DNA of 64,000 nucleotides from Mya arenaria (taxonomy: Eukaryota > Mollusca > Bivalvia > Myida > Myidae): the NCBI RefSeq assembly GCF_026914265.1, contig NC_069130.1, positions 42,152,429 through 42,216,428 of the forward strand, read 5' to 3'. Position 1 is the first letter of the stretch. Every line of letters starts with the position of its first letter. Positions 1 to 12,800 of this stretch are shown in pieces. The notes beneath the pieces were generated by a model that was not told the DNA's origin, did no database searches, and worked only from the letters and a program-made list of their open reading frames with translations. The translations under genes and the position numbers were made by a program.

Positions 1-7
1 TGCTTAC

Positions 8-850
8 TTTGGCTGTGTTTTGCTGTAGAAGGGAGGCTGCAGTATTCCAGCCGGAAACACTGAAAGGAACATGTTTATGCATAAACACATGTCATATCCA
101 CCACTTAATCCTAAGTAACCCTCGCGCCAGCCCTAACTCGAATAACGTACGATTACATAATTAGTCCCACCGACGTCCGCTACTGGATGTTATTCAGACT
201 TTACATCCATAAGAATACCAAACCGTGTATATATCTCGTGGTAAAACGTCATATGTGAACAGAATATTGTTGCGTTATTCGGACATTTTACATTCGGACA
301 ACATCTCTTTGCACTGATTATTTTCCCCAAAAGATGCACAATGCGACAAGCTCAGAATAACTGGATAGAAAATAGATGTCCATAGGCACTTTCTTATTAT
401 CAAGTATTTTAAAGCGTGAGTGTGTGGCAAATATGCCACTGAGTGGGGCTAATACTGATCCCAGGAACATGCTTTGAAAAAATAAAAAATAAGTTTTGAA
501 TTATTACATTAACTAGTCATACATCTGAAATAAGGCAAGCTACTTTAAATTTGAAAATATAGATATAAGTGTGACGTCGTCAGCGAAATTGAGGCATGAT
601 GGGGGAAAACTGACAATATGCTATAGCCCATATGAAGACCCTCATAGTTTCTGAAAATTATTTCCAATTCAATTCAAAACATTGTTATGAATCTCGTTTT
701 TTTTCTTCGAAAACATGACTATTTACACATGCCTCTTTTCTTTAACTAAGCATGGAATATAAAAAAAAACTTAGGAAAAAGACAATCTTACTTATGGCAT
801 TGAGGATGGAGTTATAGTAGGCGTTCACAGTAGAAGGCGGAGTCGTCCAT
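8..850 (-). CDS. M13 peptidase exons 15 and 16 (substrate-binding NAYY and PAG motifs)
   Basis: Exon 15 (792-850) reads WTTPPSTVNAYYNSILNAI and exon 16 (8-59) reads FPAGILQPPFYSKTQPK. In the M13 family the Asn-Ala of NAYY contacts the substrate backbone, and the PAGILQPPF block directly precedes the GHEITH-type zinc helix. Exon 16 ends at a GTAAGC donor in phase 2, so the next exon is outside the window. Intron 15 (60-791) shows no recognisable feature. Confidence 0.92.
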
Positions 851-3800
851 CTGTTCAAAAGAGTGCACGTATGTATTAAATAGTTAGCTTTTATGAATTC
901 AGCAATTATGTTCAGGCAAAATAAGACTGGTTAATTCTTCAAATAATTACAGGAGGGACTTAAAGTCAAACTACAAAGTTCTTTGTTTTAGATAGTCGGT
1001 TTTTCTAGATTTTAAGTATCTTATTTATTAATACCGATTTTTTTCCTTTAATCAGGGTTGATCTTTAAATAGGCATCATAACTTACATAAGCCAATATTA
1101 GTGTAATAAATCATTAACTTCATTCTTTGGATTGGTCCATTATTTTATACCGCGCAACAGGATTGGTTGCATTGGAAGATTTTTATGGGTTATTGAACAC
1201 AGATCAATCTGGACATTTACGAAAACTACTAGCTTAATATGTATACCATCTACTTTTGAACATCAATAGTTAAGATTAAGGGGAAGTAATCATGGTTTGT
1301 TATAAACCCTTTGCTTGTATCGATTAATTACCCTGACACAACTCGGGCCTTTCTTGTATGTTATGTGTTTTGAGCCGGCGGCCTTTAATTTCTCCATAAA
1401 ATTGTTGACTTGACTTGACTTGTTCTAAATATTAGTTTAGTTTAAATATATTTATTTAACAACGATTGTGAAACAAGTCATTACACCATTATATTAATCA
1501 CTCTCGTTGGCACGATTTTGCGCGAGAGTGTGGTCTTCTGTTGTGGGGGAAACCGGAGAACCCGGAGAAAACCCACATGTCCGGCTTGGTGACCACAAAC
1601 AAAATATTAAATAGCAGCCTTACACTGACATTTAAATCATTATCATTTTCTCACAAATTTTTACAATAAAAGTGTTAATGAATAGTGTATTTTGTAATGA
1701 GTGTACATGCTTCTTGCCAAAGGCGCCCATGGTTCGATTATTCGCCTGATACACATATGAGTTTGGTAAGTTGTCTCAAAGCTAGACCTCACATCTCCGG
1801 ATGGCCCGACAACACAAGACCATTATGTCTTGACAACGGCAGGGAGAAAAATAAAAGATTGGATTGAAACAACTTGTTAAAATTAGAAAATCTTTGTAAA
1901 ATAGGTTTGTTTAACAAATTACACGTCTACGCACACATTTTTGTTGTATTTCTCTCTCAGGCGCTTTAGACCACCAGTGGATGCCCGGTTGAGACCGCCG
2001 AGCACATTCTGAAAATGTTCTGTTCGGCTGACTGTCACCTGTTAAATGAGAAAACACTTCGTCTGGATATACTATGGAGGATCTATGGGCCAGTTCTAAG
2101 CTATTACATATTTCCTTTCACCCATACCAATTCCAAAGAGCCACTAAATAGTTATTATTTTAATTAACTAAAACATTTACATAGCAGACGATAACTTATA
2201 AGTAATGGAGTAAATACTGTTTCAAAACAATAAAAGTTTAATACAAATTTAGGAGAGAGTGCTACTCACATTTTCATATAATTCCGTGATTTTCTCCGGA
2301 TCTGCCACGTCAGCAGGGTAGCCGATCCATTCACGTACCGCCTTGGCCTAAATAAACGTATGTCAAAATAATGATAAGGTAACTCACTAGAATCGAACCC
2401 CGTTGGCTCGAACTCGCTTGGTTCGAATTCATTGTTTATTTGAACTAGATGTAAAGGACTGATTTCTTAATACTGAAAGTCGCTTGGCTTGATTTTCCGA
2501 GGCTCGATGTATTTTCTCCGGTCCCTGTGAGTTCGAGCTAACGGGGTTCGACTGTATTTGTATTTGATATTCATTGAAAGAAAAATATCTCTTTCTCGAA
2601 AAAGAAATATTCCCGTTATTGATTACAAAACAAAAGACATATTTTTTTAGTACATATCATCATAAAATAAAATTAAATACCATCAATTTTATCTTGCTAT
2701 GTAACTATGCAATGCATTTAGGAGTACCTTCTCTCTAGCTAACTCTTTTGTCGATGGATCCATCCAGTCTAGTTCATCCAGAAGTTCATTGAAAGCGTTC
2801 CGAATGTTTCCAATCATGTCAAGCGCCTGCAAGAATTATGCTATTTCACGCCAGCTGTTTTCAGTATACTTTTTAACAAAATTGAAACCAATACAAACAT
2901 CGCGATTAAACAAATGGCCTTCGTTTGTGTCACCAAGCTGGAAAAGTTGGTTTCCATCGGGTGCATTGGTGTTTACCGAGAGTCAATGAGAGTGTTTTAT
3001 ATAATGTTTCACTAACCTATTTCACAATCGCGTAAAATAAATATGCTTGGTCCAGATTGGAAGACACATTAGCCAACTTTTTATGCAATTCCACCAAACG
3101 GAAATCCCGCGCTTTTGCTGTGCCTTCGGTGCTTTGATTTTCACCCATAAGGTAGTGTGATGTATCTATTATGATTAAGGAGGTTGCAGGTTTCGAGTGT
3201 TTAGATAGGCTTCATTATGACCTGCCCAAACCATATCCCCCATGCAGAGTTAAAGAAATATTTGAAAGCTTTGGGCTCACTAATGGGTAAAGTATGGAGA
3301 CAGAGATGACAATTTGAAACATATATAAATGCTGTGTCACAAACTAGTTGTGAGGTCCTTATAGCTGTTTCACAAACGAGGAAAGATAATAAAGAAAGAA
3401 GGCGGAGGCCGGACAGGCTCTGTGTACGTATCTTTACACTTTCACAAACGAGAAGAGAGAAGAAAGAAGGCGGAGGCCGGACAGGCTCTGTGTACGTATC
3501 TTTACACTTTCACAAACGAGAAGAGAGAAGAAAGAAAGGCGTAAGCTGGACAAACTATGTGAACGTATCTTTACACTTTCACAAACGAGAAGAGAGAAGA
3601 AAGAAAGGCGTAAGCTGGACAAACTATGTGAACGTATCTTTACACTTTCACAAACGAGAAGAGAGAAGAAAGAAAGGCGTAAGCTGGACAAACTATGTGA
3701 ACGTATCTTTACACTTTCACAAACGAGAAGAGAGAAGAAAGAAAGGCGTAAGCTGGACAAACTATGTGAACGAATCCTATCGCTAACGAGAAAAGAGAAG

Positions 3801-6800
3801 AAATGTGTTCGTTTCTTCAAACAAACACAAACGAGAAGAGCTTGCATATTGCAATATTCATCTAGCGTGTAATACTCTCGAACAAACGTATTATACTTAC
3901 AATCGATTTAGCTGACTCATCAAATGTTTCGCGGACAAACATGTGACCAATCGCCATGCCCATCTGACCTGTGACGTAATCTTCACAAGTACGCCAACGT
4001 GCGCGTTTGGTTGCTTGGCCATAAACTACCTATAGAGTATATAGAAACAATGTAAGCCAAAGTATAACTTTTAAGTACCAAATCTTTTTAAACATACTTG
4101 CTGTGTTCAGTTAAGTATATAAAGTGTTAGAGTTTTATAGTATGCCGCGTAGTTTTTAATAAAATAAACTCTATTTACATTTGACGTAAAAAGGCAAATC
4201 GAAGGTTAAGGGTAAGATAGTCTTCGCTCCGTATTAAACAGACGGAGTAACGTTCATCTAAGCCCTCGGATTGTGTGGTCCCAATATGTATTAAAGAAGG
4301 ACAATATACAGTGTGTGTATACCACGTGATAAAATGCGTCATACATGCTACGTCGGAAGGCAACATTTTGCTTCGAATACAGGCTTTAAACAAAGATAAC
4401 TTCACTATTTCTTCACTAGTTAAAAATAAACATAGCGCAGTCTACGCCGCTTATGGAGCCCCGCCTTCGGTCTTTTACTAGAGTTTGATTGAGAGTTTAG
4501 TTTCTCAAAACACTTCGACAAACCTTTTCACAATACGGCCGTCTGACGGAGCACTGTCAAAATATTATTTTGGAGGCAGGTTTGTTGAAGTGTTTGTGGA
4601 AACTAATCACCTAATCAAACTCCGGTATTGAAACGAAGGCGGTGCTCTGCAAGCGGCATAGACTGCCCTTTGTTTCATTTAAAATGGTGTAGTAAAAGAA
4701 AAGTTATCTTTGATTTAAGTATTCATTTTAAGCAAAATATTGCCTTCGACGTAGCATATATGACGTAATTTATCACGTGGTATACACACACTGATGACGT
4801 AATTTATCACGTGGTATACACACACTGATGACGTAATTTATCACGTGGTATACACACAGTGAATATAGGTTGATGCAAATATATCTTCTTGTCTGTTTAT
4901 AATTGTAATGCATTATTAAGTTTAACTCATTTGACTTTAATGATAAAAAACAACAACAAAAAGCATATGAATTGTGTAAGGATAAACATAATTAGCCTTT
5001 AACGAAAGTGAAACGCCGCCGATCGAACACCGGCGATCGTCTATTTGTGTTTCTGGCAGTCGAACAAGGGGAATAACTGGACATTTATTATACCCATAAT
5101 TATAAGCCTTTAGTGCTATACAGCGTTTTGTCTCCGTCATTTAAATTTAGCAGTTAAACTTAATGACTTAACTCTTCAGAATCTTAATCATGTTTGCAAT
5201 AATACCATTCACTGGCAATCAATTTAAACTTAGATCAACAAATACAAGCTAAAACACAACATTTAATCAATAATGTAATTCAATATTTTACGAACTTCTT
5301 CTACTTATATATCGGCATACATCTGAGGTTGTGTTCGAAAAAATAAATGGCCGAGGAGTTCCGAATGATATAATCTAATGAAACATATCCTTACCGCATT
5401 GTACTCCGCAACAAGATCTGTGAAACTTTCTGGAAGATTGCTGGCCCGATTTTTCATTATCGACCATACAAGGTAGTTGGCTATTTCGCTGAAGAATGTA
5501 CCAAAACAATAATTAATGGAAAGACAAAAGCTTTTTATGTCTTATATAAAAAGTATACCATCGACCACATAAGGTAGTTGCTCTGTCTCTGAAAGTGTTC
5601 CGTCCCAATTAGTAAGGGTACGACAAATGTTTTATGTATCTGATATGTATGTATACCACCGACCACACCAGGTAGTTGCCTATTTCTCTGAAAGTGTTTC
5701 AACCTAATTAGAAATGGCATGCTAATGTTTTATATATCTGATATGTATGTATCCCACCGACTACACCAGGTAGTTGCCTATTTCTCTGAAAGTGTTTCAA
5801 CCTAATTAAAAATGGCATGCTAATGTTTTATATATCTGATATGTATGTATCCCACCGACCACACCAGGTAGTTGCCTATTTCTCTGAAAGTGTTTCAACC
5901 TAATTAGAAATGGCATGCTAATGTTTTATATATCTGATATGTATGTATCCCACCGACTACACCAGGTAGTTGCCTATTTCTCTGAAAGTGTTCCAACCCA
6001 ATTAGAAATGGCACGACAACATGATCAACCACACCTTGTAGCTGGCAATGTCTCTGAAAAATGAACTAAACCAATTAGTAATGGAACAACTAATGCTTTA
6101 TATATCTAATATGTATGTATACCATCGACCACACCAGGTAGCTGGCTATGACTCTGACATTGTACACAACCAATTAGAAATGGAACAACAAATGTTTTGT
6201 TTTAGATTTAATGTGTATGTTTACTATTATCAGTGTAAATAGTCAGATCCAGGGTCAGGCTTAGGCATAGAATAAAGGTTTAGGGTTTAGTGGTTAGGGT
6301 TTACCCAAAAGACCTAAAAGTGATTTTGGAGAACCCCTTGGGAAAGCAGAGCAACTTTACTGTTAGAACTGTTTTCGGACTATTTTGAATATTCAGATAG
6401 TGCCAAAAAATAATCAGGTTCCTTGAAAAACATGAAATTTGCTGAAATAAAGGTTTATCATTTTCAGAGAGCATTCATACAGAAACTCGCTATGTCGAAC
6501 TCTTTTATCTCGAACATCTGGTTATGCCGAACTTTTTTTCGAATGTATTGGACATGTTTTGTTTTTCGGTTATACCGCGGTCCCAAAAACTTCGACATAT
6601 CGAATTAGGACTGTATTTCAAATAACGAGTTATGCCTTGATGTCCGGCCCCAATTTCTCGAAACATCTTAAGCTTAACAGGCTTAAGTCGCTTATTCCAA
6701 TTAGCCAAAATACATACTGAAAATGGATTTTGATAAATAAAAAATGGTTTATTCTGATAATCATACAAATTATTCCTACATAATTTCAAAAATTTCTTGA

Positions 6801-9800
6801 AGAAGTTAATAAAACACATTTTATAGAACAACAAAAATAGTGAGATTAGCTTAATCCTGTTATAAGGGACTTAAGAAGTTTCGAGAAATTGGGGCCAGAT
6901 GAGCATTAAATAAACATGGACTCACTTTTTCGTGTAGTTCTGGAGAACATGGAACAGTTTCTGGAAATAAGGCACGGCTCTGACCACCACGGGTTCGCTG
7001 GAATTCAGTTCGATATCGACCCCTTCCAAGCTCATGATCCCTTGCATGTATTCCAGCCAGCCAAACTGTTGGAACCCAAAATAGTTTGTTTTCAAATTGA
7101 ATAAAATTGTCTTCCAAATCTGCTGAAATGTGAGGTCAGGTTATACCGGTGTGCCATGAGCCTTAGTATCGAAGTAATCAAATATATTGTACAGGTAAAC
7201 CCCGTTAACTCGAAGTCCTATTGACCGGCGAAATAACCTCGAGCCTCGAAAAAATTCGGGCGGGAATGTTTACATTTAGTATATTGAAATCGGTCCGTTA
7301 AATCCAGTTCGAGCAAACGGGGAATTCGAGCTAAGCGAGTTCGAGCCAACGGTGCTCGACTGAATAATTAATATATAACTGTTAAAATGTGTACTAATAT
7401 AACTTGATATTTAAATGACCGTTGACTATAGAGTATACCCTATATGTTTCACTGACTGTATAAGTATGGGATATTGCCTAATGTATTTGAAATAAAATCT
7501 AAAAAACATATTTTTAAAAAAAAAACTACGATGTTTATGAGTGTTTTCTTTGTTTTGGGTTACACAGTTTTCTCCTATATCCGAGCAGTATCGGGTAGGC
7601 GGAACTTAAGCGTTCAATAACTAGAGTGCGGAAAAATTAAAACGAGTTTCCCTTATACCGCCAGCAAGTTATTGTACGTTGAACTGAAAGACGGTACAAA
7701 TCAGTTTCTTCGCTCACTGCCATCATGGTTGGATGTAGACACCTGAGTTTAAAAGCATGTGTACAATTTCAATTACTTGGGTTCTGGTACAGTAACTAAC
7801 TATTACTTTTGAGAGTGTGTACATGTACCTGTATGTTATCTTTGGGACTGGGTTCTGTGAAATTCTGGGTCAGCTGTTGTATGGTCATCTTGTTATAGAG
7901 AGCCTCGTTGTCACGCCGATCTTCAGAGGGCATCGTGATCTGAAACAGTCATGTCGGAGGCTAGTTAGAGTACCTTTGTGTATATTTTTGGCTCGGGTTC
8001 TGAAAAGCCATTTGGTCTTCAGAGAGTACCGATATCTAAAACAGTCATGCCGGAACGAATAAGTGTGCCAGCAGAAAAATAAAAAAAATAAACGAGTTGC
8101 ATTATTTGGGGTTTTTCAAAGCCCTAAATATGTAAGATTTCGTTAGTTAAGACTACTTCCCTAAACATTGTGTTTGTGTCATAAAATTAATATGAGTTGG
8201 CATCTATGTATACAGTAGTTTCGGTTAAAATAGTATGATATTTAAATGCATATATACTAATTCTTTAATGCAATATCACAAAGAAAACTATGGGGACAAG
8301 CCCAGTTTTAAAATAAAACCATTAATCAATAATGTTAAAGCTGCACTCTCACAGATTGAACGTTTTGACAACTTTTTTTATTTATTTTTTTGTCATGGAA
8401 CGAGCCACTTTTTTTTTGCAAAAATGCATAAAAACCAGATAATAGTATATAAGACTGGTAACAAAAAATTAGATCGCAGATTTTTTAATTTAAGTTCAAA
8501 AATTGATATTTTATGGATTTTTCTTAAACCGTTAGTAACGGTTTAAGCCATTAAACAATGATTTTCGAACTGAAATATTAAAATCTACAATCTGATTTTT
8601 CGTCTACAATCTTATATCATTGGTTTGCAGATATTTACGCAAAATTTTTTTGCTCTTTCCAAGACAAAAAAATAAAAAAAAATGTAAAAATGGTAAATTT
8701 GTGAGAGTGCAGCTTTAAAAAGATAATCCCGTAGTCCTTGGAAATTTAAAAAAAGTACAAACGTTTGCAATATCTGTTTCCAGCTTTAGCATTGTGTCCA
8801 TATATGTTTGTGCGGTTGACGAGTCCGCCCCAAACAACTCGGCCACGCCCCGTGCCAGTTTGATATAAGCGTCCCGCATGTGCGCCAGGTTGGAATCTAA
8901 ATAGTACAATCGCCCGGGCAAGCCGAATGACGGCTGGTCCAGCTGGAAAGAAAAAAACGAAGAAAATGAAAATAATTACATATGCCCATTGAAATAATAT
9001 GCTGCGCTCAAATTCAGTTTAAATTTTAAACGATATTTTAAAAACGACTACGGAGGAAGTTATATTTCCGAAGTCACTCTCGTTGGCACGATTTTGCGCG
9101 AAGGTGAGATCTTGTGTGTTTGGGTAAACGGAGAACCCATCACCAACAAAACTCACAGAAAATCGAACCCGTGTATTCTTGATAAGAAGGAGTACGGTAT
9201 ATAATTTATAACCGCACAAACTTGTACATGTATATCCCATACAATCTATTGTGTATTTCATGTCGATAAAAGCGTACCATACTTGAGAGGTTGCGAAAAT
9301 CGACGTGAACGTATAACTGTAGGTGTAGCAACATATATACTGGGTATTTTTGTAGTTGAGTTTAAAAGTCGTTTGCGTGTTTTCCCTAAGTTGTACTAAG
9401 ACTGAATGTTTTCGCATATATCACAATCCTTTGACCATGTTATTATAAACTTGTATGATGCACATATATCTGGATGACGAAGTGCACAAAAAGAAGTATG
9501 TACACACGTACACATACCTGGATGACGTAGTGCACAAAAAGAAGTACACACGTACGCGTACCTGGATGACGTAGTACACAAAAAGAAGTATAAATACGCC
9601 TACCTGGATGACGTCGTACACAAAAAGAAGTACCCACGAAAACGAACCTGGATGACGTAGTGCACAAAAAGAAGTACACAAGTACACGTACCTGGGTGAC
9701 ATAGTACACAAAAAGAAGTTCACACGTACACGTACCTGGTTGACGTAGTGCAAAAAAAGAAGTTCACACGTACACGTACCTGGATGACGTAGTGCACAAA

Positions 9801-12800
9801 ACGAAGTTCACACGTTTACGTACCTGGATGACGTAGTACACAAAAAGAAGTTCACACGTACACGTAACTGTTCAAGTAGTGTGTCGACAATTCTCTATAA
9901 GCTTGAAACAAAGCGAAGTAACAACGACTGTGCATTCATTCCTTTGGGTTTATTAAACAAACAAATTAAAAAGATGTATATCTGTGTATTAAACAGCTGT
10001 ATACCACTGGGAGTATATAGGTGATTTAAATGTGTGTTTCTTCTAGTTTAATACGTGGATAAGTTGTCCACAGGTTTGGACCTGTTTACACATATAAAGG
10101 ATTTGATTGGATAATAATTCATTTGCACACATATTTTCCAATAAATTGCCATTTTGCTAATTTATTAAACCCAAAAGATTAACCATCTGTGTTTAATTGA
10201 CTGCAGATTGCCAAGCGAGATAAACGGCAAATTTTAAATCCAGTTTCATCATTCTTTCCCTCATTAAGTAGTTTTCATGTATTCTGTCTCTGTATAAGAC
10301 CTTCCAAATCTTACCTAGCGGAACGGAATACATATATTCTATGTTTCATAATGTTTCTATGTTTTCGTCTATACATTCGTCTACACATCAAATCAAATAT
10401 CAGAATGATAACAAGTAGGCGGGACTTAACCGTTCAATAACTGGCACAGGGATTTACAACGTTATTCACTTATACCACACGTTAGTTAGCGAACGCTGCC
10501 TTTGATAACATGGTACAAAACAGACACGTTTTCTTTTTTCCTCTCATGCAAACTATTTTATCATTGTTCATTGTACAGATATCTTGTTGTAGTGTTGTGG
10601 AGAGTAATTTCCATGTCATTCTTTGTATGTTATGTGTATCAATTGTTCGTCATTCCATTTTTTTTATTGCATTTTGTTTGTTAACTCTGTATGCCTGTTA
10701 TAGGCCATGAGTATTTTAATAAAAGTTCAAAGTTCAAGTTCAACCACTGCCCTCGAGATGAAATTATACTATTGCGCGGGCGTACAATTGCAATAAGTCG
10801 CGCTGTAGGTAAAGACTCTATTATTTATACATGCTTATACGTACATAAATGATATTGTTCTCGGAGTCCTTTACATCAGACGAGACGTAAATATCAATCA
10901 GCGGATTGTTGTTGTACTTCCGGAGCGCCCGCAGGAGAGTGGTAAGGTTGAAACTATCGTCGCTGTAGCCCCCACCTTCCAAATCGCCCAGGACCGGCCA
11001 CCCACCAAGTTCTTGGAGCAGCGGGTAGGACACGTTTATGCTCTTACGTTCTATTTCCTCTGAATTTAAAAAAACCAAAACGTTTTAAGCTAATACAGTG
11101 GCTGATGATCGTCAAGTTACCAAGTTGGTGCGGTAGTGCGTAGGCGATGATGAGGTGCTTTAAGGCCTGGTTTAATGAATTTTTGGCATGATAATCCCCT
11201 GTTGTGCATCTCCTGCTTATTGCACTGATGTCACAGTAGGGGCCAATTTCCTGTTGACATGTATGTGTTTACAGAGGTTGTGTTAAATTCACGTTTTTTT
11301 TCGTTTTTTGTGGGGGGGAGGGGTCACTTATAGAAGGATTGAACTAGTTATATTTTTTATGTATGTTGAATAAACAAAGATTGTAAAGTTTAACTAACTG
11401 CTTCCGGCCAAGTATCGGCCCTCCCATTCGGAGCTCCTCGACCATTTTTATCAAAAACAGCCTCGGATGTATGCTGGTACATCAGTAGATGTAGTTCGTT
11501 ATTTTCTGAATTATATTATTAATAAAATGTAGTGTTTTAGTTTGTATTTGTAGATCTCATTATTATTATTATTTACGTACCTGTATTAACACAGCCGGCG
11601 TACATATCCTGGGCTTTTCCAACCCCTTCTACCGTTTTGTACTTTTCACCATCCTCTAGGAGGTCTGAAACGGGAAAATAGAGGTTGGTGACGGTTGGTT
11701 GGTTGGTTGAGGTTGGTTGGTTGGTCGGTCTGTTAGTTTGTTGGTCGATTGGTTGAGGTTGATTGGTTGGTTGAAGTTGATTGATTGCTTAGTGGGGGTA
11801 GTTTGAAATGGTGGATTGGTCGGTTATCTTGCTAGGGATGGAGTCTTTTGGTTGATTGGTTAGTTGATTAGCTGGTTAGTGGGTTGGTTGATTGATTGGT
11901 TGGTTTGTTGGTCGGTTGTTTTAGGTTGATTGTTTTGTTGGTTGGTTGGTTGGTTAGTGTGTTGGATTTGGTTGAATTGTTAATTGGTTGGAGTTGGTAG
12001 GTACGTTAGCTGGTTAGAGACGGTGGATTGTTTGTTTGAGTGCTTTCTTAATTGGTTTATGTTGGAAGGTTAGAAGTTTGGTTAGAGTTGGTAAGAGTTG
12101 GATGGTTGTTGGTTGGGTCTTGTGGGTGTGATTGTGTTGGTGCTCGGGTGGACAATTTATCAGCCTGGTGAGTAGGACGATTCTAATACACAGTCTCTCT
12201 GGTCGGCAGTGTGGTCAATTATTCCCTCTAGTTAGTCGGTAGATCGGTAATTTGTCGATTAGGTGAACAGTTCTTTGATCGGTCTATCGGCAATATCTAA
12301 TATGTCTGTCCGAGGATTGGTCCGAAAGTCGCCGATGGTAATAAGTCGGTCTGGTTGGTCGGATAACCGACCAGTCAAAACGTCAGGTCATTAGTCAGTC
12401 GGTCTGATTGGGCGGTTGATCGGCAATTTGTCGATTTGGCGATTAATTCTTTGATCGGTCGATCTTCAATATCTAGTATATCTGCCCGATGATGAGTCCG
12501 TTAGTATGCTGTCGCCGATGCTTCTTGGGCAGGGCGGTAGGTCGCCGATGCTGTTTGGTCAGATTGCAGGTCTGTTCGATAATCGGTCGTTCTGATTTGT
12601 CGGCTGACCAGACAGTCAGTAGGTCTAGTCATTAGTCGGTTGTTGACCGGCCAGTCAGTAGGTATGTTCATGAGTCGATTGGTAACCGCCCAGTTAGTAG
12701 GTCTAGTCATCAGTCGGTTGTTGACCGGGCAGTCAGTAGGTCTATTCATTAGTCGGTTGGTGACCGCACAGACAGTAGGTATGTTCATAAGTCGATTGGT

